Shown here one piece after another: positions 18,519 to 26,285 of a DNA stretch of 64,000 nucleotides. The notes under the pieces were generated by a model, which was not told where the DNA came from, ran no database searches, and was given only the letters and a program-made list of their open reading frames with translations. Location: positions 1,383,126 to 1,447,125 of the forward strand of contig NZ_JAFBGM010000001.1 in assembly GCF_016811105.1 (NCBI RefSeq), in the 5' to 3' direction. The position numbers and the translations under genes were made by a program. The stretch is from Aurantibacter crassamenti (lineage in GTDB: Bacteria > Bacteroidota > Bacteroidia > Flavobacteriales > Flavobacteriaceae). Position 1 is the first letter of the stretch. Each line of letters begins with the position of its first letter.

Positions 18519-19584
18519 GAAGCTTCTCAGTTGTAACTTCTTTCATGAAGTCAAGATTATTTATGGCCTTTTTGGTAAAGTCAAAAAGGCTTCTGCTTCG
18601 GTCTAAGTTTTGATTTTCGTAGGCTACTTTGTAATATATATTATTATTTAGATAGTCAGTAAGTGCTCGTAATCCGTGTAAAAATGGAAGTAATATTGCA
18701 CCATAAGGCAATGCGTCTATTTCTTCCTTAGAGAGAAAGGCTCCATTTGAAGCTATGCCACTAACAAAAGATTCAAAAAGTGATTTTTTGAAAGTGATTT
18801 TATCATGTTGTTGTTCGTCTTCAGGTGCTGTATTGACAATGGTGCGCACGGCATCGCCAAAATCATAATGAAACTTACCTTTCATAATTGTGTCTAAATC
18901 GATAAGACAAAGTGCTTTACTGTCCTTTTGAGAAAAGAGAATATTGTTTAGTTTGGTATCATTATGGCAAATTCTAGTTGGTAATTCAACTTGACGCATT
19001 GCGGATAACTTTGACAACGTTTCAATTGCAAAATCAATATCTATTGCTGCAACCTCTTTTTTATGCTGTTGTGCATTCTGCAAAGCTTCTTCAAATTGAG
19101 ATTTTCGAAGCTCTAAATCATGAAATCTAGGTATGGTATCGATATAGTTGTCAACCTTAATGTCGTTTAAAAGAACATGAAATTTTCCAATAACTCGGCC
19201 AGCTTCAAAAGCTATTTCTTGGTTTTCAGTTGTATTGTAAGTAGTGCTTTCGTTGATGTAAGTCATTAGGCGCCAATACGCTTTGTCGTCTTCATTGTTT
19301 TCGTAAAAACTCTTTCCGTCTTGTGTCTTTACGAGCGTGATTTTATGGTAATCAACATCGTCTAAATTCTCAAGGGCATTATGAATATTATTCATTAGGC
19401 CGTCAATATTTTTAAAAACAAGGTGATTTACCCGCTGTAAAATATACAAAGGTTTATCATCAGTTAAAACCAAAAAAGTATCATTTATAAAACCATCAGT
19501 TAATGGCTTAAAAGTGTACTCTTTGTTGGCTATTGAGAAATTAGCCAACAAACCAATTAATATGTTATCTGTGAAATTACTCAT
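18511..19584 (-). CDS. APH-family small-molecule (sugar) kinase, NahK-like
   Basis: 357 residues, aminoglycoside-phosphotransferase fold. The Brenner motif CHNDTKLNNILF holds the catalytic Asp, and LIDLDTIMKGKFHYDFGD holds the metal-binding Asp. The opening YTFKPLTDGFINDTFLV resembles the N-terminus of N-acetylhexosamine 1-kinase relatives. It is encoded 2 nt after the stop of a sugar nucleotidyltransferase, a pairing that suggests salvage: 1-phosphorylation of a free sugar, then nucleotide activation. The substrate is not determined. An upstream TTG at 19596 would overlap the neighbour and is less likely than the ATG. Confidence 0.8.
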   Translation of the reverse strand: MSNFTDNILIGLLANFSIANKEYTFKPLTDGFINDTFLVLTDDKPLYILQRVNHLVFKNIDGLMNNIHNALENLDDVDYHKITLVKTQDGKSFYENNEDDKAYWRLMTYINESTTYNTTENQEIAFEAGRVIGKFHVLLNDIKVDNYIDTIPRFHDLELRKSQFEEALQNAQQHKKEVAAIDIDFAIETLSKLSAMRQVELPTRICHNDTKLNNILFSQKDSKALCLIDLDTIMKGKFHYDFGDAVRTIVNTAPEDEQQHDKITFKKSLFESFVSGIASNGAFLSKEEIDALPYGAILLPFLHGLRALTDYLNNNIYYKVAYENQNLDRSRSLFDFTKKAINNLDFMKEVTTEKLLS

Positions 19585-19586
19585 CC

Positions 19587-20471
19587 TTATGGCCAAAGGG
19601 GAGCAACGTATTTTCCGGCATCTGTTTTCTGCTGTAAGCTAGCTACGGCTACTTCGCGATCACTAGCATAAGTAACACCAAACCATTCACCACCCGAAGG
19701 AACAACTTTTACTTCTATCTCACCAGCTTGCAACATTTCTTGAATAGTTTTCGGAATATAGAGTTCGCTAGTTTTTGCTAATTTGTCATCAGCAAGAAAG
19801 GTTCTAAAATCACTTTCAATTTTTTCAAAAATAGAAGGCTTGCAAACCCAGAAATTCATACTTACATGCTCTTCGCCAGTATAAGTATTTTTTGAATCTT
19901 CATCATAAACACTACCATCTTTTGGTACTAACTTCAAGCGTTCATTAACAGATACTAAATCATCACCATTTACCTCGCAAACACCTCTTGAAACCGATCC
20001 GTGTTCAGAAAGTGTATCTTTTAAAGTGTAACCAACAAGTGCATAGCAATTGTCATCATGATGTGCTCTCATGAAATTGGCGGCATTTTCATATGCTGGT
20101 TGCCCGTAAAAGTCATCAGCATTAAGAACAGCAAATGGTCCGTCAATAACGTTTCTAGCTGTCCAAACTGCATGAGCAGTTCCCCAAGGTTTTGGACGTT
20201 CACCGTCAAAAGTGCATCCGTGCGGTAAATCTGTAACTTCTTGTGCTAATACATCAAGCTCAATATTTTCAGGTAAACGAGGTCTAAGATGTTCTTCTAA
20301 AAACGCAACATGTTCTTTTTTTGTAATTACCACAATATGTTCAAATCCATTTTTGATAGAATCATATATGCCAAATTCCATTAAGAATTCACCATTAGGG
20401 CCTAAATCATCAAATTGTTTTAGTTTTCCATATCGGCTACCACTTCCTGCAGCCATTAAAAGTAAGGTCAT
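19587..20471 (-). CDS. Sugar-1-phosphate nucleotidyltransferase
   Basis: 294 residues from the ATG at 20471. The Rossmann-like GT-A fold begins with the nucleotide-binding signature LLMAAGSGSRYGKLKQ; FAVLNADDFYG is the metal-binding and substrate loop. It belongs to the NDP-sugar pyrophosphorylase family. Nucleotide and sugar specificity cannot be read by eye. The kinase gene follows 2 nt later, implying coupled translation and a two-step activation route. A longer reading from 20534 adds residues before the beta-1 strand that the family lacks. Confidence 0.85.
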   Translation of the reverse strand: MTLLLMAAGSGSRYGKLKQFDDLGPNGEFLMEFGIYDSIKNGFEHIVVITKKEHVAFLEEHLRPRLPENIELDVLAQEVTDLPHGCTFDGERPKPWGTAHAVWTARNVIDGPFAVLNADDFYGQPAYENAANFMRAHHDDNCYALVGYTLKDTLSEHGSVSRGVCEVNGDDLVSVNERLKLVPKDGSVYDEDSKNTYTGEEHVSMNFWVCKPSIFEKIESDFRTFLADDKLAKTSELYIPKTIQEMLQAGEIEVKVVPSGGEWFGVTYASDREVAVASLQQKTDAGKYVAPLWP

Positions 20472-20636
20472 GTATGTGTTTTTATGAATTGTAAAAATAA
20501 GATATAGAATGCGAAATGTAAACCCTGAAGGCATCCAATCAGCAATTAGTTTGAATTATAACAGAATTCTCATTTGGTTAGTATATCATACCCGAATATT
20601 TAAGTATTACTAGGTGTGAATCGAATGAAACAATTA

Positions 20637-22037
20637 TTAAATCATCTTCATGGCTGTTGGGTCCCAGATAACGGCTTTTTTGCCAAAATAACTATAGTTC
20701 GCCAATAGCGAAGCACCTCCGGCTCTAAGTCCGAATGTTGGGTCTTGAATAATTTTACCTTTACCTCGGATGGCTTGGAAAAAATTATAAAAATGATCGT
20801 AATGACCTCCCTTGTAATCGTTTGATGCTTTCCATGAAGTTTCACCTGTATTGAGCTGTGAATTTCTGCTGCCTAAATTTTGTGCATCGTAATCGGCAAT
20901 AATTTTTTTCTGCGTTTCTTCAGTATAAGCTACCAGCGAATAGGCTTGTGGTACCAAACCTAATTTTGCTCTTTTTAATTTAACTGAATTTTGGCCTACA
21001 TGTAATTCTCCTTCGGTTCCAGTTAGCTTAAAGCCACCACCTCCACCATTTCCAGCAATAAAGTTGATCCTAAAGGCCGCATTAAAAGCGGCATGAGTAT
21101 CGGTTTTTGGATAATCATAAAGTGTTAAACTTACATCAGGAACATCACGGCCATCTTTCCAATAACGTAAGCCGCCAGTTGCTTGAGCTCTATTTGGTCC
21201 ATGTGAACTGATAACATGGTTTAAAGTTGAAAACGCATGTACAAATAAGTCTCCAGCAATTCCGGTCCCATAATCTTGGTAGTTACGCCATCTAAAAAAT
21301 CGTTTTAATTCAAATGGGGTCTTAGGCGCATTGCCAAGAAAGGTGTCGAAATCAACAGAGTCAGCAGTAGCATCAGGTGGAATAGGATATTGCCATGAAC
21401 CTTCAGAAGAAAATCGGTCACTATAAAAATCTACCATCACTATATCACCAATTGCACCATCTTCATACAATTGTTTCGCTTTTTCATTTCCCAATGAAGC
21501 CATGCCTTGACTACCAATTTGGCAAATTTTACCTGAAGCTTTATGTGCAGAAATAATAGCCTGACCATCTTCCCATTTATGAACCATAGGTTTTTCACAA
21601 TAAACATGTTTACCCGCCTTAAGTGCATCTATGGCGATTTTTTTATGCCAATGATCTGGTGTGGCCACAATTACAGCGTCAATATCATTTCGATTTAATA
21701 ATTTTCTATAATCTCTAGTAGTAAAAATATCGCCGCCCCAAAGTTCTTTTGCTCGATCCAATCGGCCAGTATATAAATCACAAACGGCAACTATTTTAAC
21801 GCCGGCCACCTTTATTGCGGTATTGGTGTCATTAATACCTTGTATGCCTGATCCAATTAAGCCTAAATTAATTTGGTCGTTAATTACATAAGAAGAATTA
21901 TCGTAGACTCTCTTTAATTGTAGTTTTTGATTTTTCGAATTTGCGAAAATCGTAGGTGCAATAGTTATTGCTGTTGTGCTTAAAGTTGCTTTTTTAAGAA
22001 ATTTACGCCTTGAGCTAGAGTTTTTTTTTGGTTCCAT
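20637..22037 (-). CDS. Tat-exported Gfo/Idh/MocA family oxidoreductase
   Basis: 466 residues. The N-terminus carries a twin-arginine motif (SSRRKFLKKATLS, 8-20), so it is probably folded with its cofactor and then exported. The NAD(P)-binding Rossmann signature GLIGSGIQG is at 59-67, and the family-defining EKP is at 148-150. The C-terminal part has a GFO_IDH_MocA_C-like domain with WRNYQDYGTGIAGDLFVHAF. Exported members of this family oxidise glycosides, for example at C3, with the cofactor carried through the Tat system. The DUF1080 protein at 15704 may act on such products. The specific reaction is inferred. Confidence 0.88.
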   Translation of the reverse strand: MEPKKNSSSRRKFLKKATLSTTAITIAPTIFANSKNQKLQLKRVYDNSSYVINDQINLGLIGSGIQGINDTNTAIKVAGVKIVAVCDLYTGRLDRAKELWGGDIFTTRDYRKLLNRNDIDAVIVATPDHWHKKIAIDALKAGKHVYCEKPMVHKWEDGQAIISAHKASGKICQIGSQGMASLGNEKAKQLYEDGAIGDIVMVDFYSDRFSSEGSWQYPIPPDATADSVDFDTFLGNAPKTPFELKRFFRWRNYQDYGTGIAGDLFVHAFSTLNHVISSHGPNRAQATGGLRYWKDGRDVPDVSLTLYDYPKTDTHAAFNAAFRINFIAGNGGGGGFKLTGTEGELHVGQNSVKLKRAKLGLVPQAYSLVAYTEETQKKIIADYDAQNLGSRNSQLNTGETSWKASNDYKGGHYDHFYNFFQAIRGKGKIIQDPTFGLRAGGASLLANYSYFGKKAVIWDPTAMKMI

Positions 22038-22190
22038 ATAAAATTTAATTTGTGTAGCAAATACGTCAAGTAAGGTACAGAAATTTTGAGTTTATAGAAA
22101 AGTATGGTTTACCAAAAACTGAAGAACCTAAAAATGTAGGATTCGATTTATTTAGCATCACTTGCTTGCTAAATATCTAAAAAGCTTTGT

Positions 22191-22198
22191 TATCTTTG
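22191..22198 (+). promoter_or_regulatory. Bacteroidota-type -7 promoter element
   Basis: TATCTTTG matches the Bacteroidota -7 consensus TAnnTTTG. A TTG lies about 22 nt upstream and may be the -33 element. It stands just before a short two-hairpin transcript and no coding gene. Confidence 0.5.
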
Positions 22199-22203
22199 TA
22201 GCG

Positions 22204-22273
22204 TTGTGTTGTAACCCTTACCTTAAGTAGGTGTGGGCCAATGAAAGGCTTTCCTAGTTGGAAGGCTTTTTTT
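22204..22273 (+). ncRNA. Candidate small RNA (two hairpins, about 70 nt)
   Basis: Downstream of the promoter element lies a hairpin at 22215-22237 (CCC-TTA-CCT with AGG-TGT-GGG around a 5-nt loop, one T-T mismatch), then a terminator hairpin at 22246-22268 and seven T. No open reading frame fits inside. Start and function are inferred. It could be a known family that I cannot recognise from memory, or the leader of nothing, since the next gene is on the other strand. Confidence 0.5.
22246..22273 (+). terminator. Terminator of the candidate small RNA
   Basis: The stem pairs AGGCTTTCC (22246-22254) with GGAAGGCTT (22260-22268), including two G-T wobbles, over a 5-nt loop. Seven T follow from 22267. 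Confidence 0.7.
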
Positions 22274-22358
22274 GTGGGTATTACTTTGAAGCAAATTGGG
22301 CTACTTGATATAATTCAGCTACCAATTATTAAAGCAAATTTGTGTTGGTCAGTTAAAA

Positions 22359-22610
22359 TTAAGCGCTATCACGAAGCTCTTGATTCGTCTTTTGTTCTTT
22401 AACTATACTAATGCCTTTAACCTTGGTTTTTGGTATTGCTAGTTTGTCAATAAGATCAGCCATTGTTCGCTCGATACTTTGATCTTCCATTTCTGTACTA
22501 GTCTTAGGAGAATCTTTAAAATCAGTTGATTTTTGATTTTTTTGAGCCTGTAGACGTTTCCAATTTTCTGCAGCTAAGGCTGCCCTTTTTTTGTAATCAG
22601 GAATTTTCAT
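22359..22610 (-). CDS. Small hypothetical protein
   Basis: 83 residues from the ATG at 22610 (MKIPDYKKRAALAAENWKRL). It is highly charged, without signal or membrane segment. The first 25 residues look helical; the middle is Ser/Thr/Lys-rich and probably disordered; the end (MADLIDKLAIPKTKVKGISI) may form a short helix-strand unit. I do not recognise a family. A longer frame from 22649 adds 13 polar residues. The candidate small RNA ends about 85 bp past its stop on the opposite strand. A cytosolic role is likely; the function is unknown. Confidence 0.6.
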   Translation of the reverse strand: MKIPDYKKRAALAAENWKRLQAQKNQKSTDFKDSPKTSTEMEDQSIERTMADLIDKLAIPKTKVKGISIVKEQKTNQELRDSA

Positions 22611-23048
22611 GTATGTGTCTTTCTTTTCAAGTGAATTTGGTTCGGTCAAAAAACAAACTTCTTTTTAAGTTAACAGCAAATTATGAACTATTCGTTGTTT
22701 AGTAAATTTTCATCGCCAAGGAGCTAATCCATCCGATGAACGGTAACTTTTCTTAACATTTATTGAAAATTAGATTCGTAATTCAAATCCCAAAAAAATG
22801 CCAATATTTTTTCAAAACGCGAAATTACTAAATATAAATTCCTTTGTATCATAAGTTTGGAAAATATTTTAAGAAATTACGCGCTCACCTCTCAAAGGTA
22901 AATAGGGTAATTAAATTTTAACATATGGAATCGCCATAGGTTTTGGAGCTTTTGGCAATAAAAGCCAGTTAGGGAAGAAATTTCGGTAGCTTTTATTTTT
23001 AAATTTATGGTATTTACAATGCTATTTGTGAGATTGAAATCTCCACTT
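22611..23048. other. Intergenic stretch without a recognisable gene
   Basis: About 440 bp between two small minus-strand genes. No usable reading frame exists on either strand. I see no tRNA, no long dyad and no riboswitch signature that I recognise. It should contain the promoter of the 83-residue protein gene. Confidence 0.55.
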
Positions 23049-23315
23049 TTAAGCGGTTTCCGGTTTTGATTTATTGTACTTGGTAAAGCTAATTTTCTTG
23101 TCTTCTAAAATTGCATAAAAACGACGATGTGATATTTTTAAATCTTTGGTGATTTGAGCGACTTTTTTCTTTTTCTTCTTGTATAATTTTATTTCTGCCG
23201 TCACCGCCTTATTGAAATAATAATTCTTTAAAGCTTCAATAATTTCTAATTCTGAATTTTTAGAATCACTTGCGAAAGCCTCAATTTCAGTTTTAATTTT
23301 GTTTAATCCTCTCAT
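23049..23315 (-). CDS. Small helix-turn-helix-like hypothetical protein
   Basis: 88 residues. A helical N-terminal half (KIKTEIEAFASDSKNSELEIIEALKNYYFN) is followed by a lysine run (six consecutive Lys at about 50-55) and then VAQITKDLKISHRRFYAILEDKKI, which reads like a helix-turn-helix. It is small and basic, so DNA or RNA binding is plausible. I do not recognise a named family. It lies alone, 89 bp past the stop of the larger minus-strand amidohydrolase-like gene. Confidence 0.55.
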   Translation of the reverse strand: MRGLNKIKTEIEAFASDSKNSELEIIEALKNYYFNKAVTAEIKLYKKKKKKVAQITKDLKISHRRFYAILEDKKISFTKYNKSKPETA

Positions 23316-23403
23316 GGCAGTATTTCATTTTAGTAGTTGTCCATTTCATTAGTGCCCGAATATTGACAGTGTTCAAAATATTCATTTTCAATTTAAACAT
23401 TTA

Positions 23404-24522
23404 TTAATGCTTATCAAAAACTACTTCACCCTTTTTGTAAACCACACAAGGCTTGAATGCCCCTTGATTGTATAAAATATCTTTATAATCATTCGTGTGA
23501 AATAAAATAAAGTCAGCCAATTTACCAGTTGCTAATTGACCACTGTTTTTTAAGTTTAATTCCGCAGCGGCTCGAACGGTAATTGCAGCAAGAACTTCAG
23601 CATTTGTTAATTTTTCAAAAGCACCTAAGATTGTTGCTTGCGTTAATAAATCGCCCATGGGTGCTGTTAATGGGTTGTGATTACTAGCTATGGCTAATGA
23701 ATCGCCATTGTCTAAGATTTTTCTAGCAGGTGTGAAATTTGTTCCTAAACCAATTGAAGTTCCTGCAAGTGCAGTGAAAATAACTTCTTCATGAGTTGAA
23801 GCTAAAGTTGTGGTATTGCATTTTGAAAGTCCATTTTCGATTGTAACTATATTGAATTCCATGGCTCTAGCTTTTTCCAAATGAGATGCTATTTGGTCTT
23901 CATTAAAACCTGAAGTGTCTGTTACTGCAATTCTTTCGGTTAATTTTTCTTCCTTTAAAACAGGAAAAAGTTCTGAACTGATTTCTTGTAAATAGGTTGA
24001 TTTGTTTTTTGTAGCATCTTTAGGAGACCTTTGCGCGGCAAAACAAGTAGTAATTATATCGACCTTGGTTTGTGTTGCCGCATCTTTAATTGCACGAAGC
24101 ATTTTTAATTCTTCAGCTACTGAGAGTCCGAAACCACTTTTTATTTCAATAGTTGTGGTACCATTTTTTAGATGTCTGTTTGCTAGTTTAGCAGTCTTTT
24201 TACTCAGAATTTCTTGGCTTGTATTTCGTGTAGCGACTACTATTTCCCAAAAGTCTTTTGTAATACCAGAACCACCGAAACAGATTTGTGTTTGTGAATC
24301 TATAAAGCCGGGTAGGCAGGTATGGTCTCCTTTTAGTTCATGAATTTCCGCATTAGCATATTTTTGTTTTAGAACGATAAATGAATCTATCGCTACTATT
24401 ATTTCGCCTTCAATCAAAATTCCGGCATCCTTGAGAATCACAAGTTGATTATCAGCTAATGCACCTTTAAGCGGTAAACCGGTCATTGGTAAAAGTTGTT
24501 TGAAAGGGCCAATTAGTTTCAT
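23404..24522 (-). CDS. Imidazolonepropionase (HutI) homologue lacking metal-binding residues (probable pseudoenzyme)
   Basis: 372 residues, amidohydrolase superfamily. The opening LIGPFKQLLPM and the segments PGFID, TTTIEIKSGFGLSVAEELKMLRAIK, LATGKLADFILF match HutI, which hydrolyses imidazolonepropionate in histidine breakdown. The usual ligands are missing: the HxH pair is Gln77 and Gln79 (DSQTQ), the AAH position is Gln164 (AAQ), the HADQ position reads TIENG (227-231), and the ASD aspartate is Asn281 (ASNHNP). About 18 residues around the substrate-binding GGG loop are deleted, and HutI is usually about 410 residues. The frame is intact, so it is maintained, probably with a non-catalytic or changed role. 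No other hut gene lies nearby. Confidence 0.85.
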   Translation of the reverse strand: MKLIGPFKQLLPMTGLPLKGALADNQLVILKDAGILIEGEIIVAIDSFIVLKQKYANAEIHELKGDHTCLPGFIDSQTQICFGGSGITKDFWEIVVATRNTSQEILSKKTAKLANRHLKNGTTTIEIKSGFGLSVAEELKMLRAIKDAATQTKVDIITTCFAAQRSPKDATKNKSTYLQEISSELFPVLKEEKLTERIAVTDTSGFNEDQIASHLEKARAMEFNIVTIENGLSKCNTTTLASTHEEVIFTALAGTSIGLGTNFTPARKILDNGDSLAIASNHNPLTAPMGDLLTQATILGAFEKLTNAEVLAAITVRAAAELNLKNSGQLATGKLADFILFHTNDYKDILYNQGAFKPCVVYKKGEVVFDKH

Positions 24523-24654
24523 TATTACTGTTTTGTGTTCCCGCTTTTGCGGAAATTAATCCTATTAGCTTTATAAACCAATTTTTAAAAGTATTGATTC
24601 CGTTATAAAATAGCGAAATGAATGTGCTAACTTTATAGGATTAAAATTCAATTT

Positions 24655-25209
24655 ATGATTTTCGATTTAATACAAAAAAGGCGTTCTGTTTTTCCAGCAC
24701 AATATATTGATAAAGCAATTTCAAAATCGGATATTGAAAAGGTTTTAGAAGCGGCAAATTGGGCGCCTAGTCACCGAAAAACTGAGCCATGGCGATTTAA
24801 GGTAATGCAGGGTGAAGCTAAGGAAAAATTGGGTTTATTTCTTTCATTGAAATATATGGAAACCGACCCAAAACCAAAGGAGATTAAAGTAAAAAAGTTA
24901 ATAGAAAATCCTAAAAGGGCAGGGGCAATAATTGTTATTTGTATGCAACGAGATCCTAATGAAAGTGTACCTGAATGGGAAGAAATTGCAGCTACGGCAA
25001 TGGCTGTTCAGAATATGTGGTTATGTTGTACTGAATTGGGTATTGGCAGCTATTGGAGTTCACCCGGTCTCCTAAAATATATGAATGAATTCTTAGAATT
25101 TAATGATGGTGAAAAATGTCTTGGATTTTTCTATATGGGCTATTCGGATGATGAGCCAGCAGAAGCAACAAGAGGTTCAATTGATGAAAAAGTGGTTTGG
25201 CTCGATTAA
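24655..25209 (+). CDS. Nitroreductase family protein
   Basis: 184 residues. FMN-dependent NAD(P)H oxidoreductase fold: the N-terminal FDLIQKRRSVFPAQY supplies the FMN-phosphate-binding Arg residues, followed by AANWAPSHRKTEPWRF, AVQNMWLCCTELGIGSYW and the C-terminal CLGFFYMGYSD. This resembles YdjA/nitroreductase-family members that reduce quinones, nitro compounds or enoate-like substrates. It is cytosolic. Its end overlaps the convergent DUF456 gene by 4 nt. It is divergent from the HutI-like gene, with about 130 bp between the starts. Confidence 0.88.
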   Translation: MIFDLIQKRRSVFPAQYIDKAISKSDIEKVLEAANWAPSHRKTEPWRFKVMQGEAKEKLGLFLSLKYMETDPKPKEIKVKKLIENPKRAGAIIVICMQRDPNESVPEWEEIAATAMAVQNMWLCCTELGIGSYWSSPGLLKYMNEFLEFNDGEKCLGFFYMGYSDDEPAEATRGSIDEKVVWLD

Positions 25210-25715
25210 TTTAAAAATGGAAATAGGGTAGCGCTATTATCCCAAACCTTACCGATAAATAGTCCGATAAAAATAATTGAAACTACAAATTTCAAAAAAG
25301 CACCAGTTAAGAATCCTAAAAACGAACCAAAGGCAGCTTTTAATGCTGTTTTATTATCAGCTTTTGCCGTAAGTTCACCAATAAAGGCACCTGCGAAAGG
25401 ACCTATTATAATGCCACCAGGTATGGGTGCTAAAAGTCCAACAATTAGACCAATAGTTGTGCCTATCATTCCGGCTCTTGTGCCACCAAATTTTTTGGTT
25501 CCCATTGCAGGTATTATATAATCTAATGCGAAAATAACTAGGGCCACAACACCTGTAATACCTAAAAACCACCAATCATCGGGCACTGCCTTAGTTAGGT
25601 GTAATAACAGAAGTCCAATCCAGCTCACGGGTGGGCCAGGCAATACCGGTAAAAAACTACCGATAATACCAACAAGCATTAAAATAAAACCAATTACTAA
25701 TAAAGCAATATCCAT
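25206..25715 (-). CDS. DUF456 domain membrane protein
   Basis: 169 residues, almost all membrane-embedded. The opening ALLVIGFILMLVGIIGSFLPVLPGPPVSWIGLLLL has the DUF456 signature (G-x-FLPxLPGP). The middle segment MGTKKFGGTRAGMIGTTIGLIVG and the motif GPFAGAFIGELTAK complete the family pattern. Four to five transmembrane helices. The function of the family is unknown. It overlaps the nitroreductase gene tail to tail. Confidence 0.85.
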   Translation of the reverse strand: MDIALLVIGFILMLVGIIGSFLPVLPGPPVSWIGLLLLHLTKAVPDDWWFLGITGVVALVIFALDYIIPAMGTKKFGGTRAGMIGTTIGLIVGLLAPIPGGIIIGPFAGAFIGELTAKADNKTALKAAFGSFLGFLTGAFLKFVVSIIFIGLFIGKVWDNSATLFPFLN

Positions 25716-25766
25716 TTCAATATTTTTCTATTTGACGAAGATATGAAGGATTTGTTACAGATTTTT

Positions 25767-25833
25767 AACTAAAATATTAGTTTAAACTAATATTTTAGTT
25801 ATATTTGATTTTTATTTCAACTATTAAATTAGT
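25767..25833. promoter_or_regulatory. BlaI-type operator array with a perfect 34-bp palindrome
   Basis: Positions 25767-25800 form a perfect 34-bp inverted repeat. It consists of two ACTA-N6-TAGT dyads (25768-25781 and 25786-25799), and a third copy, ACTATTAAATTAGT, lies at 25820-25833. The array ends 44 bp before the BlaI-family repressor gene and fits autoregulation by that dimeric winged-helix protein. Confidence 0.75.
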
Positions 25834-25877
25834 TATATAATTATTTTCTCAGCAATAAAGTCAAAGAATAGAAGCAT

Positions 25878-26267
25878 ATGAAACAGCTAACAAAAGCAGA
25901 AGAAGAGGTAATGCAACAATTGTGGACATTAGAAAAATGCAATGTCGCGAGCATTATTGATGAATTGCCAACGCCCAAACCCGCTTATAATACGGTGTCA
26001 ACAATTGTACGCATTTTAGAAGATAAGGGTTTTGTTGGGCATGAAAAAGAGGGTAGAGGATACTTGTATTTTCCGTTAATTAAGAAGTCTGACTACAGTA
26101 ATCAAAGCATTAATAAATTGGTTGATGGTTATTTTCAGGGTTCCTTTAAAAGTATGGTTTCATTTTTTATGAAGAAAAATGATATGAGCCTATCAGAACT
26201 AGAATCTGTTTTGAATGAAATTAAAAAAAGTGACGCGTCTGCTAAGACAAATAAGAAAACAAAGTAG
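25878..26267 (+). CDS. BlaI/MecI/CopY family transcriptional repressor
   Basis: 129 residues. The winged helix-turn-helix domain occupies about 1-75 (KAEEEVMQQLWTLEKCNVASI, KPAYNTVSTIVRILEDKGFVGHEKEGRGYLY), followed by a dimerisation tail. Such repressors are cleaved or released when a partner M56 peptidase senses an envelope signal. The partner is encoded 18 nt downstream. The three-dyad operator at 25767-25833 upstream is its likely binding site. This is the first of two such modules in the window. Confidence 0.92.
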   Translation: MKQLTKAEEEVMQQLWTLEKCNVASIIDELPTPKPAYNTVSTIVRILEDKGFVGHEKEGRGYLYFPLIKKSDYSNQSINKLVDGYFQGSFKSMVSFFMKKNDMSLSELESVLNEIKKSDASAKTNKKTK

Positions 26268-26285
26268 TATTAAAAACGAAATCTC

